From Prinsepia uniflora (Eukaryota; Streptophyta; Magnoliopsida; Rosales; Rosaceae): 64,000 nucleotides of DNA. The DNA lies in assembly GCA_032719365.1 (NCBI GenBank), contig CM064872.1:49584252-49648251 (forward strand), in the 5' to 3' direction. The translations under genes were made by a program, and so were the position numbers. This document shows, piece by piece, positions 22,298 through 33,261 of the stretch. The notes under the pieces are model-generated. The model did not search any database, was not told the origin of the DNA, and saw only the letters and a program-made list of their open reading frames with translations. Each line of letters starts with the position of its first letter. Within the stretch, counting starts at the first letter, position 1.

Positions 22298-23756
22298 CCA
22301 AAGTTGGAAGAGCCCGTGGACTTACAATTCCAAAAAGCACTCATGGCTATATATGTGTATATGGAAAAAGCAAAAAGTGAAGGTTATGGATGTACATGTA
22401 TTTTCCACTAGCTCAATAACTTGCTACTTGCTCCCATGCATTCATGATTACAATATATATATAATATTTGGTTGAACCCGGGTCGGCTTTAGGAAAATTC
22501 CCTGGCCGATTCGACCATACAATCTGTTTTTCGACCTAATCTTATGGTTTTTAGACCAAAGGATAAAAGGGTGGCCACTGATGGCCTAATGCCACTCAAC
22601 TAAATTGGGGTTGGGCTTTTATTTTACTGCATTTAATTTTTCGACCCAACCCAAGCTTGAAAGAAAATATGGATACGGATCAGGTTCTCGTCGAACCTCA
22701 CCCGGCCTTGATTGCCAATTGGTCGAGATAAAGAAACAAATCAAGCCAAGATTATTTCAACCTAGAATCTTCTCGTTCGAATCATTTCAATATCAATCCA
22801 CAGTGAATCAAGTCATCTTAACAAGACAAGTTTTTACATCCGACTTGGAAAGATTTGGGTGACCTGCTGGAAAGATTTGGGTGGCTTGACGTGAAAAGAT
22901 TTGGGTGGCCTGACCTGCAAAGAATTGGGTGGCTTGACTTGGAAAGAGTTTGGGTGGCCTGACTTGGAAAGATTTGGGTGGCCTGACTTGGAAAGATTCT
23001 GGGTGGTCTCAATTTGGAAGGATTTCGGGTGGATCAAACTTGGAAAGTTTGAGTGGCTCAACTTGGAAGGTTTTGAAGTCAAAAGAGTGGAGGCCAAGCA
23101 TGGCCAATTTGTGGGTTGGCTAAACCCTATAAATAGCCAAGGTGAAGAAGAGAATGGAACATCAACATCAATACACAAACTTACTCTTATCTTGCACCTT
23201 TTTCAATCCTCAGACTAGATTTTTATATTCAAGTTCTAGTTAGTCAAGTTCTTCATTTTTTAGAGTAAGTTTATTTTTCAGAATACTTTTAATTATTTTG
23301 TTTTAAATTCAAGTTCATTTTTATTTAATCTTTATTTTGATTCAAGTTCGTTCATTATCGTTCGTTTAATAGTTTTACTTAATCGCTTCGTTAATCTTGG
23401 TTTATTATCCTTGTTTTTAATTTTAGTTATTGCTTTTCTTTTTATTACTTTTACGTTTAAGTTTATTTTCTTTAAGCATAGTCAATTTCTTACTCGATTT
23501 AATTATTGCGCTTGCATTTCATTCATAATTTAACAAAAAATATAAAAATATATAAGTTGAAACCTAAACACCCTTGACCTTGAGGGAGTGAAAGAACCCA
23601 GGCCGAGAGGAGGTTCCTTGTTTGGTCGCACAATTATAAGGTTAGGGGTCAATCTTAGGGGCGACCCGAACATCTACAATTCCATTCGGGCCATTTTGTA
23701 GCTGGTAGTGGCACGCCTGCTCATTTATTCAAAGAAGGACCAAAATCCCTTCTAAC
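21835..23756 (+). repeat. 1.92-kb direct repeat, copy 2 (LTR-like)
   Basis: It matches 18058-20015 from end to end, including the (TA)n tract (22266-22298), the minisatellite (22838-23040), the TATA box (23128-23134) and the GAGGGAGTGAAAGAACCCAG block near the end. Differences are mostly C/T and G/A plus repeat-number changes, which suggests methylated, ageing repeats. Confidence 0.7.
22838..23040 (+). repeat. Minisatellite in copy 2 of the direct repeat
   Basis: About eight units with the core GGAAAGATTTGGGTGGC alternate with GGCTTGAC and GGCCTGAC spacers. Unit number and order differ from 19056-19290, so the two arrays have changed independently since the copies separated. Confidence 0.85.
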
Positions 23757-25636
23757 TATTTGATGGAAACACTTAATTATATAGGTAAGTCTATCTAGAA
23801 TGTCCTTGTCTTACATCCTTACAATACACTAGATTATTAAGAGTATATACTCAACGTCCATTAGACAAGTGTCCTTCATTGCTAGAATAAGATAAACATC
23901 TTTGAATGGATTTTTTATGTCCGAACAATCCACATAAACACTAATTCGACTTATTCTTACCTAATGAACCTTTACTATATATTTCAAGAATTTAGGTTAG
24001 GCTTCCATCGAACTGTTTTCTATTTAATAGAACTTAGTCTCATCCATTTTAGGCTACGTTTGGTACGTCATATAAGAGATTGAATAAGATAATATAATAC
24101 GAAATCAGTCTTTGGTACCACTCGTATTAATTAGCCACTGTATAAATTAATACGGTTGAGTGCTTTTATATGGTATATACAAATTAAAATGACACCTTTG
24201 AAATTGTTCATAGTAAATAGTCGGATGACTAGCAATCTTGGAAAGTCTAATAATAATAATAATAAATATAATAATAATAATAATAAATATAATAATAATA
24301 ATAATAATAATTAGAATTATAATAATCTTAATAATCTTAATAAATAGTAATAATAACAATAAAAAAATTAATTATAATTTAATAAATAGTAATAATAATA
24401 ATATATCAATAATTAGTTAAAATAAATAATAATAATAATATACATAATTAATATATATAATATGAATTTTTCATATCACCTATTATAATATAATCTAGTT
24501 AGTATAATATAGTCTGCGTTTTAATCAGATAGAGCACCAAATACCCGACTAAATAGTCAGTATATCCAGTGGGCAGATTAATTAGTCTATATAACTGAAA
24601 TAGTTAGTGCAATACGATATACCAAATAAGGTCTTAATGTTTTATAAATCATATCACGTGCGAGTCTTTTCGTCAAAGGATCTACCAATCTCCTTTGTTT
24701 TAACATATGTTACACTAATAACTCCATCATATAGGAGTTGTTTTATATAATTGTGTCTAAGTCCAATATGTCTTTACTTTCCCATCATATATCTTACTAA
24801 TTGCACTAGCAAGGGTTGCTTGACAATCACAATATATAGTAACTGAAGGAGTAGGCATATTCCATAGTGAATTTCCATCACGACGTTTCTAAGCCATTGA
24901 CCTTCTTTACAAGCAACTCCTAATGCAATCAACTACGATTCCATAGTAGAGTGTGAAATGCACACTTGTTTCTTGGGTCCCCAAGAAATTGCTCCTCCAT
25001 TGAGGGTATAGATTCACACAGTTATTGATTTGGATTCGTTATCAGTGTTCCAGATACCATCAGATAACCTCGATAATGTGACCCATAATCAATCGTTCCC
25101 TTTAAGTATCGAAATACTCGAGATATCGCTTCTGAATGCTTATTAGCCTGGGTTATTAGGGAATCTGCTCAACATTTCAGTGGAAAACTCTATATCGGGT
25201 CTTATGCAATGTATTAAATATATAAGGCTCTATATTGCTCCAGAATATTCTAGTTGAGATAGACATCTATCGTTATTCTTTACTAGTTTGATATTAGAGT
25301 CATATGGAGTAGAGACTAGAATTCAATTAAAATGATCAAATTTCTTTAGTACAGTCTCAACGAAGTGAGAATGAACTAGTATTAAAGAACCATCATTTCT
25401 TTTTGTTTTGATTCCCAGAATCACGTTAGCCTCCTTCATGTCTTTCATGTCGAACGTAGTAGGTAGTAACGTTTTAGTTTCTTTCACATACTTTAGGTTA
25501 GTTCCAAAGATTATTGTGTCATCTTTCAACCCGATTTCCAATCAGTCTCGCGAAATCTTCTCTATTTTCCTTCAATTACATATGAAAACGACTTGTAAAC
25601 CTTATTATGACCATCTCTCATTGGCTGTCCGATTTA
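23757..25636 (-). pseudogene. Ty1/copia polyprotein remnant (reverse transcriptase end and RNase H)
   Basis: Read on the minus strand, 25541-25323 encodes a DDTIIFGTNL segment (the second half of the reverse-transcriptase active-site region), then FDMKDMKEANVILGIKTKR and SHFVETVLKKFDHFN, all typical of plant copia. From 25320 down to 24640 the frame continues with stops through a TRPDI-like motif, a STMES motif and the RNase H-end VDPLTKRLAR. A MITE (24052-24633) has inserted in the 3' non-coding part. Multiple stops make it non-functional. 23757-24050 is probably 3' untranslated sequence of the same element. Confidence 0.85.
24052..24633. mobile_element. PIF/Harbinger-like MITE, 582 bp
   Basis: The ends are inverted: GGCTACGTTTGGTA at the left and, on the complement, GACCTTATTTGGTA at the right. 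They are flanked by TTA (24049-24051 and 24634-24636), the usual 3-bp target duplication of this superfamily. It has no transposase and is inserted in the copia remnant. Its core is a (TAA)n/(TTA)n microsatellite (about 24247-24440), which produces spurious isoleucine- and asparagine-rich open frames. Confidence 0.8.
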
Positions 25637-25976
25637 GGCCTTAGTGATCCGACAGTGCTGAATGGAAGGGTCGTCGCTCAACGGATAAAAGTTAATCTAG
25701 GGATAATAAGCTGATCTTCTCCATGAGCTCACATCGACGAGAAGGTTTGGCACCTTGAAGCTGGTTCTTTGCCACCTGGGGCTGTAGTATGCTCCAAGGG
25801 TTGGGTTGTTCGCCCATTAAAGTGGTATGTGAGCTGATTCAAAACGTCATGAGACAATTCAGTCCATATCCGGTGTAGCGTTAGATCATTGAGAGGACCT
25901 TGCCCTAGTACGAAGGGACTGGGAAGTATACTAGTTATTGTGCCCACAGTAAAGGCTGGGTAGCCCAAGTGTGGGA
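25637..25976 (+). pseudogene. Nuclear plastid DNA: 3' part of plastid 23S rRNA
   Basis: The stretch GGCCTTAGTGATCCGAC through GCTCAACGGATAAAAGTTA, CACCTGGGGCTGTAGTATG, TTCGCCCATTAAAG and CCATATCCGGTGT to GCTGGGTAGCC follows domains V-VI of plastid 23S rRNA, including the peptidyl-transferase and sarcin-ricin regions. It differs by many C-to-T and G-to-A changes and lacks about a dozen bases near 25930 and one C in the CAAGTGCGGA region. The sarcin-ricin loop AGTACGA is followed by AGGGAC instead of GAGGAC. It is only about 340 nt of a 2.8-kb rRNA, so it is a decayed NUPT and not a working gene. Confidence 0.9.
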
Positions 25977-25980
25977 AGAT

Positions 25981-27130
25981 TGTTAGAAAATTTCCAAATA
26001 ATTAAACAATGCGATGTTTGATTAAATATTTCAATCCGAACAATGTGTTGATATGTACAAAATTGTAAACTTTAAAAAAATTTATGATGGAACAGATACA
26101 CCGTTTGAATAGGAAATATATATATATTTTTATATTCGAAATATGAGATTGATATTAATATGGGATAAAAACATACAAATATGTGGTGAGGACAGCCTCT
26201 ATCCAAGGAGGGACTTCCTCAATCCAAATTACATCATCATAACTGTACAAACCGCCTTAATAAGTTCATGAGCAGTACTATTACATTTCCTATGAATGTA
26301 AGAACAAGAAAAGTCCTCAAAGCGACCCAAAATACTCCTAACCTCTAAACCAAGATTCTCATGCTCTGTTAAACAATCATCAGGGCTATTAATTAAATTG
26401 ATCACACCTTGAGCATCATACCCCACATCAATCTTTCTAAAGCCTGCATCACAAACTACTAACATAGCTTTGGAAAGAGCCAAAATTTCTATTTACCAAG
26501 GCTTAGAGAAACCAAAAAGGGGGAAGGGTCATAGCCACCCAATCTTTCTCAGTATCATCTCTAACAATTGCCCTTGCTCCACCTCTTCCGTTTGTAGCAA
26601 TATAGGCACCATTAACGTTTAGCTTGAATTTACATGCATCTGGTTTAGTCCACCTAGCAGTTTGGGGCTCCAAGTGCTTTTTACACGTCTTATCACTCTG
26701 GTTTATAGGCTTGAGCTCGTTCAACATCCTCATTGCCCCATAAAAATACTGAGAGGTCTTACCGATGTTATTCTTACAAACTATCGCATTCCTGTCCTGC
26801 CAAATCTTCCAAGCTGGAATAGCAAGAATAAATCTTTCGTCACATCCTTTGAAGTGACATATTGAACTTTACAAAAAGTTATGATGGAAGATAAACGCCA
26901 TTTAAATAAGATGTCATCTTGAAAATGCGTAACTGTTATGAAAAGTGTTCTCACTTCTTATATAAAACCGATCAAATTACAATCATTGCTACTCATTATC
27001 AAACAATCTTCTTTATCTACTTTGACTCTTGAAAATTCAGATTATTTTTGTGTAGTGTACAATCGTAAGAATAATATCAAGTGTATTTGAATATATTGTA
27101 TCTTGAAGACAACTTTTCATAAACTCTTTT
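25981..27130 (+). mobile_element. Copia-type LTR, interrupted
   Basis: GTGTGGGAAGAT followed by TGTTAGAAAATTTCC at 25981 is the usual polypurine tract and LTR start of plant copia elements. A TATA-like TTATATAAAACC lies at about 26959-26970, and the U5-like text ends near 27130. An RNase H-domain pseudogene (26229-26862, minus strand) interrupts it, and sequence of about 45 bp is repeated on both sides (26070-26116 and 26866-26912). The 3' boundary is not fixed. Confidence 0.5.
26229..26862 (-). pseudogene. RNase H-like (RVT_3) domain pseudogene, LINE-type
   Basis: On the minus strand 26862-26503 encodes AIPAWKIWQDRNAIV, then WTKPDACKFKLNVNGAY and GGARAIVRDD. 26483-26229 encodes DAQGVINLINSPDDCLTEHE and SYIHRKCNSTAHELIK. 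This is the order of the RNase H domain found at the C-terminus of plant LINE polyproteins and in the many derived nuclear copies. A frameshift and a stop separate the two parts near 26490-26505, and the first catalytic Asp (usually NVDGA) is Asn. It is non-functional. The reverse transcriptase upstream is absent. Confidence 0.87.
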
Positions 27131-27610
27131 TGCACTGTGGAAGAGCAACAAATTAATCTCAAAGAAAACGAATCTAATTTGAGCCTTAACTCAGGGTTTT
27201 CATTTGTTTTTGTTATTGCCTTCATACTTTCCTCCATTCATTCCAACAATCTTGACAATTGTTTGACGCCAGTTCCACCTTACTTCACCAGCGGAGATGC
27301 AGAAGAAAAACATTATTCTTCCTCACCTTAAAGATGAGAAAACCTAAAAAATAAAAGCAAGAGAAAATTGTCTCATGACCTCACAATTGGGATAAGACTG
27401 CAGTAGGTGCCTTCCTCATTTCTTTTCTTCTCCAATGGCGAGAGAAAAATTTCAATTACTTTTGACTTGAAAAAGAAGGCTGCAAGCACTTTCTTTAAAT
27501 AAAAAAATATGAAACTTCCCATCATCAATGCGGTGAATTAATTGTTGGAAACATCCTCCGTCTTTCCTTCTTCTTTCTCAACAATGGAAGCGGTTTTGGT
27601 TTTGTGAAAG
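27131..27610. other. Unassigned AT-rich interval
   Basis: A 64-codon frame at 27137-27331 has a hydrophobic stretch (FSFVFVIAFILSSIH) that resembles a signal peptide, but it stops soon after, has no conserved residues that I recognise and sits just after a retrotransposon LTR. I see no gene. It may be the start of a copia interior or unique host DNA. Confidence 0.3.
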
Positions 27611-27779
27611 AGTAATATTATTTAGACTCACATTTAATAACGCACTCCATGTGGTAATTGACGAATTGTATTATTTTAATAAATTAAATCACTCGATGCA
27701 CCCACATCACCACTCATTGATTACCACATTAAGTGTGTCACTAAATATGGCAAATTTAGTGTGTCAAAATAACATTACT
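27611..27779. mobile_element. MITE-like inverted-repeat element, 169 bp
   Basis: The left end AGTAATATTATTTAGACTCA and the complement of the right end AGTAATGTTATTTTGACACA match at 16 of 20 positions. The interior has a second inverted pair (GTGGTAATTGA and TTGATTACCAC). Flanks TTTTGTGAAAG and TTTTTGCAAAAT are similar and may be an imperfect 9-11-bp target duplication, which would point to a Mutator-like MITE. Superfamily is uncertain. Confidence 0.65.
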
Positions 27780-28139
27780 TTTTGCAAAATAAAAGTTACA
27801 AACTCTACGGTTAATTTCCATTAGACCATAAATCAAGACAAACTGAAGGAGCAAAACCTAAAGTTCAAATCTTATTTTCATCAGCTCAATGTTACCTTCC
27901 GAACTCAGCGAAATATTTTTGACACAAGAACAATGCCAAACAAAAGCATAGCATTGACAAACATGATTTACGATGCATTCCAAAAAATACACATTCTTAA
28001 AGATTCCCTGAATTCGGAAGTAATATGGGGCATTTTTGGAACTCAAATTCACCCAAAAATTGTAGAGTTGTCATATGGTCCATAATTCATATAAATACAA
28101 ATTACGTTGACAATAATATTAAATGCTCTCACACCTGCA

Positions 28140-29120
28140 CATTACATAATGTATTTACTACGTAAATATATTATTTAATAGGTAAAGGCCTTAATGATTA
28201 TTATTGTTTTTCCTTGAGAGTTAAATATTATTAAAATTCAATGAATAAATAATTATTTTTTATTAAAAAATTATTTATTAATAACAAAATTTATCGACTA
28301 ATCAGAACGCTCCGTGACTCTCAATGATTCCCTATAAATAGCAGAGCTCATTTCGCTTTCAACGTAAGTTATTCCTCGCTTCTCAAACTTTTTTTGATTT
28401 CACTCTCAAAGCTGACTTATGCATCAGAGCGTTCTTGGTTAAACAACTCTCTAGGGTTTCAGCCTTGTCTTTAAGTGACTTTTGTTTGTTGTTTGTAGAG
28501 ATCATGAAGACTTTTTTAGTGTGTATGATTATTCTTCAATAAAGGGCTAATGTGAATACTTGAAGTGAAAGGTGGAATTGTTTACCGCAATGATATAATG
28601 TTAAAAACTCACACTTTGTAGGAGCTGTATTATATTGGTGAAACAATAAATTATTCGAATATTATGGAGTTACCACGTGACCCATAATTCTCATAATGTC
28701 GATATTACTCTTGGTGTAGACGATCTAACGGCATCCTACGGTCTCCGTATTAATTTAATATATTTACTAGTTAAATATATTAATTAATCAGATCAATGTG
28801 ATTAATAGATAACCTCCATGTGAGATATATATTATTATTATACTTAATAATAAATTATTTTCCCAAGGAGAATCACCTATTTAACACTATCCCCCTTAAC
28901 CAATTAGACACTTCGGTGACTCTTAATGTTTCATTATAAATATAAGGTCTCACTCACCTTTAAAGATAATTCAAAACTCATACTAATAATCTGTCGGTTT
29001 ATTCTCTCGACTAAACTGACATAGGCTTCAGATTGTTCTTGATTGAACCATCCCATCTAGGGTTTAACCTTACTAGGGTGTAGGGATTGAGAAGGAATTC
29101 TACTAGTTTGGATGATTTAT
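28140..29120 (+). mobile_element. Two decayed copies of one LTR promoter/leader
   Basis: 28140-28500 and 28740-29090 share, in order, a TTAAATATATTA.TTAAT block, an ACT.ATCAGA/ACCAATTAGA block, GTGACTCT.AATG, a TATA box (28333-28340 and 28935-28941) and a leader containing CT(G/A)ACATAGGCTTCAGA- or CTGACTTATGCATCAGA-like text, then TTCTTGA/GTT and CTAGGGTTT. The leader is typical of plant gypsy LTRs. Divergence is high, so these are old. Confidence 0.6.
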
Positions 29121-30160
29121 GCACCATCAATTGATGCTTTCATTAAAAGCTGAATTGAGAAATACTCAATGAATGCTCTCCATTTTTTTTTACACTTCAT
29201 TATCGTTCATCGCTCTTCATTCATGGCAAGAACATGAACAATGAAACGATCAGTTAGGCTCATCACCTTCGTCACAATGACTCACGATAAGAGCAGCCTA
29301 CTCAATCGAATCCCAGAGTTTCAACTGAGTGACCCCTAATGAAAACCATGACCTGTTTGCCATTGGCCTTTTTCTAAGGCACAAGAAAAGGTGTCAGCCC
29401 ACGGTTACAATAAGCCTCAAATTGGCTCCACTCTCACAAAGATCATTGGAGGCTTCTGAATGACTTACGCCATGCACGAGGACACACTCAAGTCCATGAA
29501 AAAAATGATGTGACACCTTGCCACCAAAGCTCGAGGCATAAGTCCCACCACTTCAAACGACATGCACAACGACGTACTTAAGCCTATGAAGAATGCAACG
29601 TGACACCTTGCCACATCACGACACATACAAGGATGCACTAAAACCCAAGAAGAATGCCACATTCCTTGCCAGCGTAGCTTGAGGCATAAGTCCCAACACT
29701 TCAGACATCCATAGGCTCTACAACATTCACACCCTTAAGTTTACTTGTCACAACAAGTTGAATAGCTAAGAAACTAATACCAAATTCAATCAGAGCTCCT
29801 AGAACAACTTTTAGGAGACCTCGGAACAACCAGAGCTACTAGGAGACACAACACACCTCACGAAGGACAAAGGAACATCCCAAAATTCACTAACAAGGAG
29901 CACACCCATTGTCGAAAAATTTCCCAAGACACGTCACTAAGTGATTCTAGGGAAGAAAGTTGCACTCACGAAATGAGAAGCCAACAACACCCAAGGCCAA
30001 TCAGCCCATGAATGACTCGAGAGGCTTGTCGAAGACATGTGGAACACCAAGGACTTGTTAGTCACTTGCCATATTTGAATTGATTCATGAATAAGAACTT
30101 ACTTCTAAGGTTCAGTGTTCATTGAGATGAGACTAGTTATTGATGGAGGAATCTACACAA
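29121..30160 (+). mobile_element. Decayed retrotransposon interior with short repeats
   Basis: GCACCATCAATTGATGCTTT after the second leader copy resembles the junction before gag in plant gypsy elements, but no gag frame survives. 29497-29700 contains imperfect repeats (GACACCTTGCCA at 29507 and 29600, CATTCCTTGCCA near 29660; GAGGCATAAGTCCCA twice). The region ends in the CACAA target duplication of the next solo LTR. Assignment as an interior is inferred from position. Confidence 0.4.
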
Positions 30161-32078
30161 TGACAGGACCCGTCCCTAAATTTCATGAAAATCGGTTCAG
30201 TCCTGCTTCCGTCTGTCAACTCTTCTTAGGCAAGGGATTATACCAACTTTATCTAGGTCCTGCTCCCGTCTAATAACTCTTTTCAGATAAAGGAGTATAC
30301 CAACTTTATTTAAGTCCATATCATATTAAAACCAAACTTAATCCGACCCACTTTGACCCGTCTGGTGGTAGAGTTTTCTTATGCAATCATATTCAGGTTT
30401 TATTTTCATTATCACAGCTTGCAATATCAATTATCAACTAAAGTTGCTATAACCTTAAGATATAAGTATTCACCTTAAGACATCATTAGTCATATCTTTA
30501 TTTTTGTAGTACCGTCATATTATTATAGACCTATTATCACCTACATATAAACATATATGCATGCAATCATCATTCTTATAACGATGCAATAATGTACAAA
30601 GCATCTTAAAAAAAAGTTTATTCATGTATTTACTTCTTATACCTTCGTGCTAATACTTTTCCCATAATTCATATTGATTGTAATTCCTTGATTTAAGATC
30701 ACTATTACCCATTTTAATTTTAAGTTCATTTTTTCCTCAAATTCCTTTATTATCATAGGTTTATTAAGATTCCAAAACACCTATAGATAACTCCTTAGCA
30801 CCATAAACACATATAACAACATGAGTATGTACATCAATCCTATAACTAAGTGTTTCTTCTTAAATTCTACACATTTCAATCCACCATAATTTACCATCGA
30901 TGCTTACTCATGATTGTATATGAATCTTAACCCTAAAAGCCTTATTTTTCCATAATATAACTCCATTTAGAATCCACATATTATACCAATATTAACTTTC
31001 CAATTAAACTATTATAAATCCACATAACGATTCAAAAATCCAATCATCTTAGTTCACCCTTGATTAAGTTATCCTTATATAAGTTCTCTTTATAAAATAA
31101 CATAATATTTCAAACATCTGAAACTGTATCTAAATGACGTCTAATTAAATCAAATTTTATATCAATAAACTCGAAATTTGAAGACGAAGAACTTTCGTGT
31201 TAACAGCAGTTCGAGTCATTGTCGTATGTGCCACCACAAGTCTCTGCGCTTGGTGGTCACGCACTTGCATAGTCATCGTCTTCTTGGTCCAGACCCGACT
31301 GGCTGGTTTTTTGGTTCGCTCGACCCGCGAGCCTGACCCGTCTATATCTAGGTCTTTTCTCATCCAATTTGGACTTTCTAATAGTCCATCTTCATCGTCT
31401 TGAGCCCAAGAAGAGATCTATCATAGTAAAAAGAAGTAAAACTTACCTATACACATAGTTTGAGCTTACCAACTTTCGACCATGTGTTCCACTAACCAGC
31501 CTGTAACTTTCTCACTTTCAAACCCTTATGTTTCTTGCTTAGGAAGACTATGGGAGTTCATAGAGCTCCCAAGAACCTTTTTTTCGAGCTAAAACTTCCC
31601 AAAGTGAGTTAAACCTCCATGGGCCATTTTTTTTTTAACTTTTGAATCCTCACGAGTTGATCAAGGCTGCAAGCTTGGGAAGCCTCTTCTTCCCAGCTCT
31701 TTTTTATAATCATCACCTTCTTCTCTCCCTTTTTCTCTCTTTCTTTCTCCTGTTTTTCAGGTTTTTCTTCCAATTCTTTCATTTTCTTCTTCTTTTTCGG
31801 CCATCCCTCCGCGCGTTACCCTTTTGTACAAACACTCACACACATACATAATTGTAGCATGTCGGTGGGGGTTTGGGAGGAAACTTATAGAACCCTCTAA
31901 ATAATCCTAGATTTATCTAGAATTGACTAAAATACACTTTTACCTGAAAATTACCAAAATACCCCTAAATATTTTTGACCCATAACAAACCTATCTGAAC
32001 TCCTTTTTCGGCGTATCACCTGTCTATGAACTCAAGAGTTGGAGACCTTCATAAAGGTTCTTACAGAAAGTCCAAAAT

Positions 32079-32897
32079 TGTAAGACCCGGTCTTGGAAGC
32101 AAAAACGGTGAGCAAGACCCGTGAGCTTGAGAAGCAAGAATGGTGAGCAAGGCTCGTGAGCTTGGAAAGACAAGATCGGTGAACAATCCCACATCGCTCG
32201 GGGTGGAAAAAGTGAAGTGCCTTATATGTGTGGGCACGTATCCATCTAACACGAGGACTTTTGGGAGCACAGTGGCTTTGGGTTCGGTTGGAACTCCGAC
32301 GTTAAGCGAGTTGAGGCTGGTGAAATCCCAAGGTGGGTGACCTACTGGGAAGTTGCACGTGAGCTCCCGAAAACAAAACCGTGAGGGTTGGGCCCAAAGC
32401 GGACAATATTGTGCTAGATTGGTCGGGTCGTGATATGATGGTATTAGAGCTGAACCCCGACCGGAAGTGTGTCAGCGAGGATGCTGGGCCCCAAAGGGGT
32501 TAGATTGTAAGACCCGGTCTTGGAAGCAAGAACGGTGAGCAAGATTCGTGAGCTTGAGAAGCAAGAACGGTGAGCAAGACCCGTGAGCTTGAGAAGCATG
32601 AACAGTGAGTAAGACTCGTGAGCTTAGAAATACAAGATCGGTGAACAATCCCACATCGCTCTAGGAGGGAAAGGTGAAGTGTCTTATATGTGTGGACACG
32701 TATCTATCTAACACAAGGCCTTTTGGGAGCTCACTGGCTTTGGATTCCTTGGGAACTCCAAAGTTAAGCGAGTTGAGGCCGGTGCAATCTCAGGATGGGT
32801 GGCCTACTGAGAAGTTGCACGTGAGCTCCCGAAAGCAAAACCATGAGGGCTGGGCCCAAAGCAAAAAATATTGTGCTAAATGGGTTGGGTCATGACA
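32079..32897 (+). mobile_element. Complete Cassandra TRIM retrotransposon
   Basis: Two LTRs (32079-32435, 357 bp; 32506-32897, 392 bp) start TGTAAGACCCGGTCTTGG and end GTGATA/ATGACA. The 70-bp internal domain holds the PBS TGGTATTAGAGC (32439-32450), one mismatch from the tRNA-Met complement TGGTATCAGAGC, and a short purine-rich CAAAGGGGTTAGAT before LTR 2. Flanks AAAAT (32074-32078) and AAAAC (32898-32902) are a target duplication with one C-to-T change. There is no coding capacity, as expected for a TRIM. The second LTR is longer through extra copies of a GAGAAGCAAGAACGG-type repeat. Confidence 0.95.
32292..32352 (+). promoter_or_regulatory. 5S-rRNA-like block with pol III box A/box C, Cassandra LTR 1
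   Basis: AACTCCGACGTTAAGCGAG, then GGTGGGTGACCTACTGGGAA, follows the plant 5S rRNA gene from before box A (GTTAAGCG) to box C (GGATGGGTGACC..CTGGGAAG). The intermediate part is diverged. In Cassandra elements these boxes are thought to give pol III-type transcription. LTR 2 has the same block at 32754-32814 with GGATGGGTGGCC. It is too short and changed to be a 5S gene. Confidence 0.88.
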
Positions 32898-32989
32898 AAA
32901 ACGTTTCCCAATAAAAAAGTCAACATTTTGACCTTCCGGGGGCAAAATTGTCAATTTTCATTTTAAAAGTTTCAAGTTGTTACACACAA

Positions 32990-33261
32990 GACATTCATAA
33001 AACTATTCAAGAAGACCCCAAGATGTTGTAGCACTGGATGATGTTCTTTTAAGTTTGTAAAATACATCAATTAGATAGTCACATAAGAAGTTGATTTTGA
33101 AACTTTTGAGCTACTTGAGAGATAATCTAATCGTTAGGTTGTAAGAAAAGGGTGAATTCTCGACCGTGGTAGCGCAAATCATTTGGGTAACCTTTAGGGA
33201 TTGCGAATTTGGCTTGGTTTGAGAAAATTTCGGGGACGAAATTATTTTAAAGGGGGTAAAT
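32990..33261 (+). mobile_element. 3' end of a gypsy interior with polypurine tract
   Basis: AATTTCGGGGACGAAATTA (about 33227-33245) followed by TTTTAAAGGGGGTAAA is the usual tail of a Ty3/gypsy interior just before the 3' LTR. No integrase residues can be read upstream in any frame. It continues sequence left of the solo LTR at 30161, which inserted here. Confidence 0.75.

Larger units (their letters stand above)
30161..32984 (-). mobile_element. Solo LTR (TSD CACAA) carrying a nested Cassandra
   Basis: It begins TGACAGGACCCGTCCC and ends AAGTTGTTACA, the complemented termini of the large LTR family, and is flanked by the perfect duplication CACAA (30156-30160 and 32985-32989). Minus the Cassandra insert and its TSD it is about 2.0 kb, shorter and more diverged than its relatives; the GTGAGTGGAC pair is not recognisable. 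No interior or second LTR is present. Confidence 0.93.

Noticed and set aside
24238..24420. Ile- and Asn-rich open frames
   Set aside because: They are translations of a (TAA)n microsatellite.
25637..25976. Genuine rRNA gene
   Set aside because: Only about 340 nt, with a deletion and many C-to-T changes; it is a nuclear plastid fragment.
27137..27331. Small secreted protein gene
   Set aside because: The hydrophobic stretch is short, there is no cysteine pattern or promoter evidence, and it follows directly after a retrotransposon LTR.
32292..32352. 5S rRNA gene
   Set aside because: Only the central part resembles 5S and the spacing and middle are altered; it is the Cassandra LTR block.
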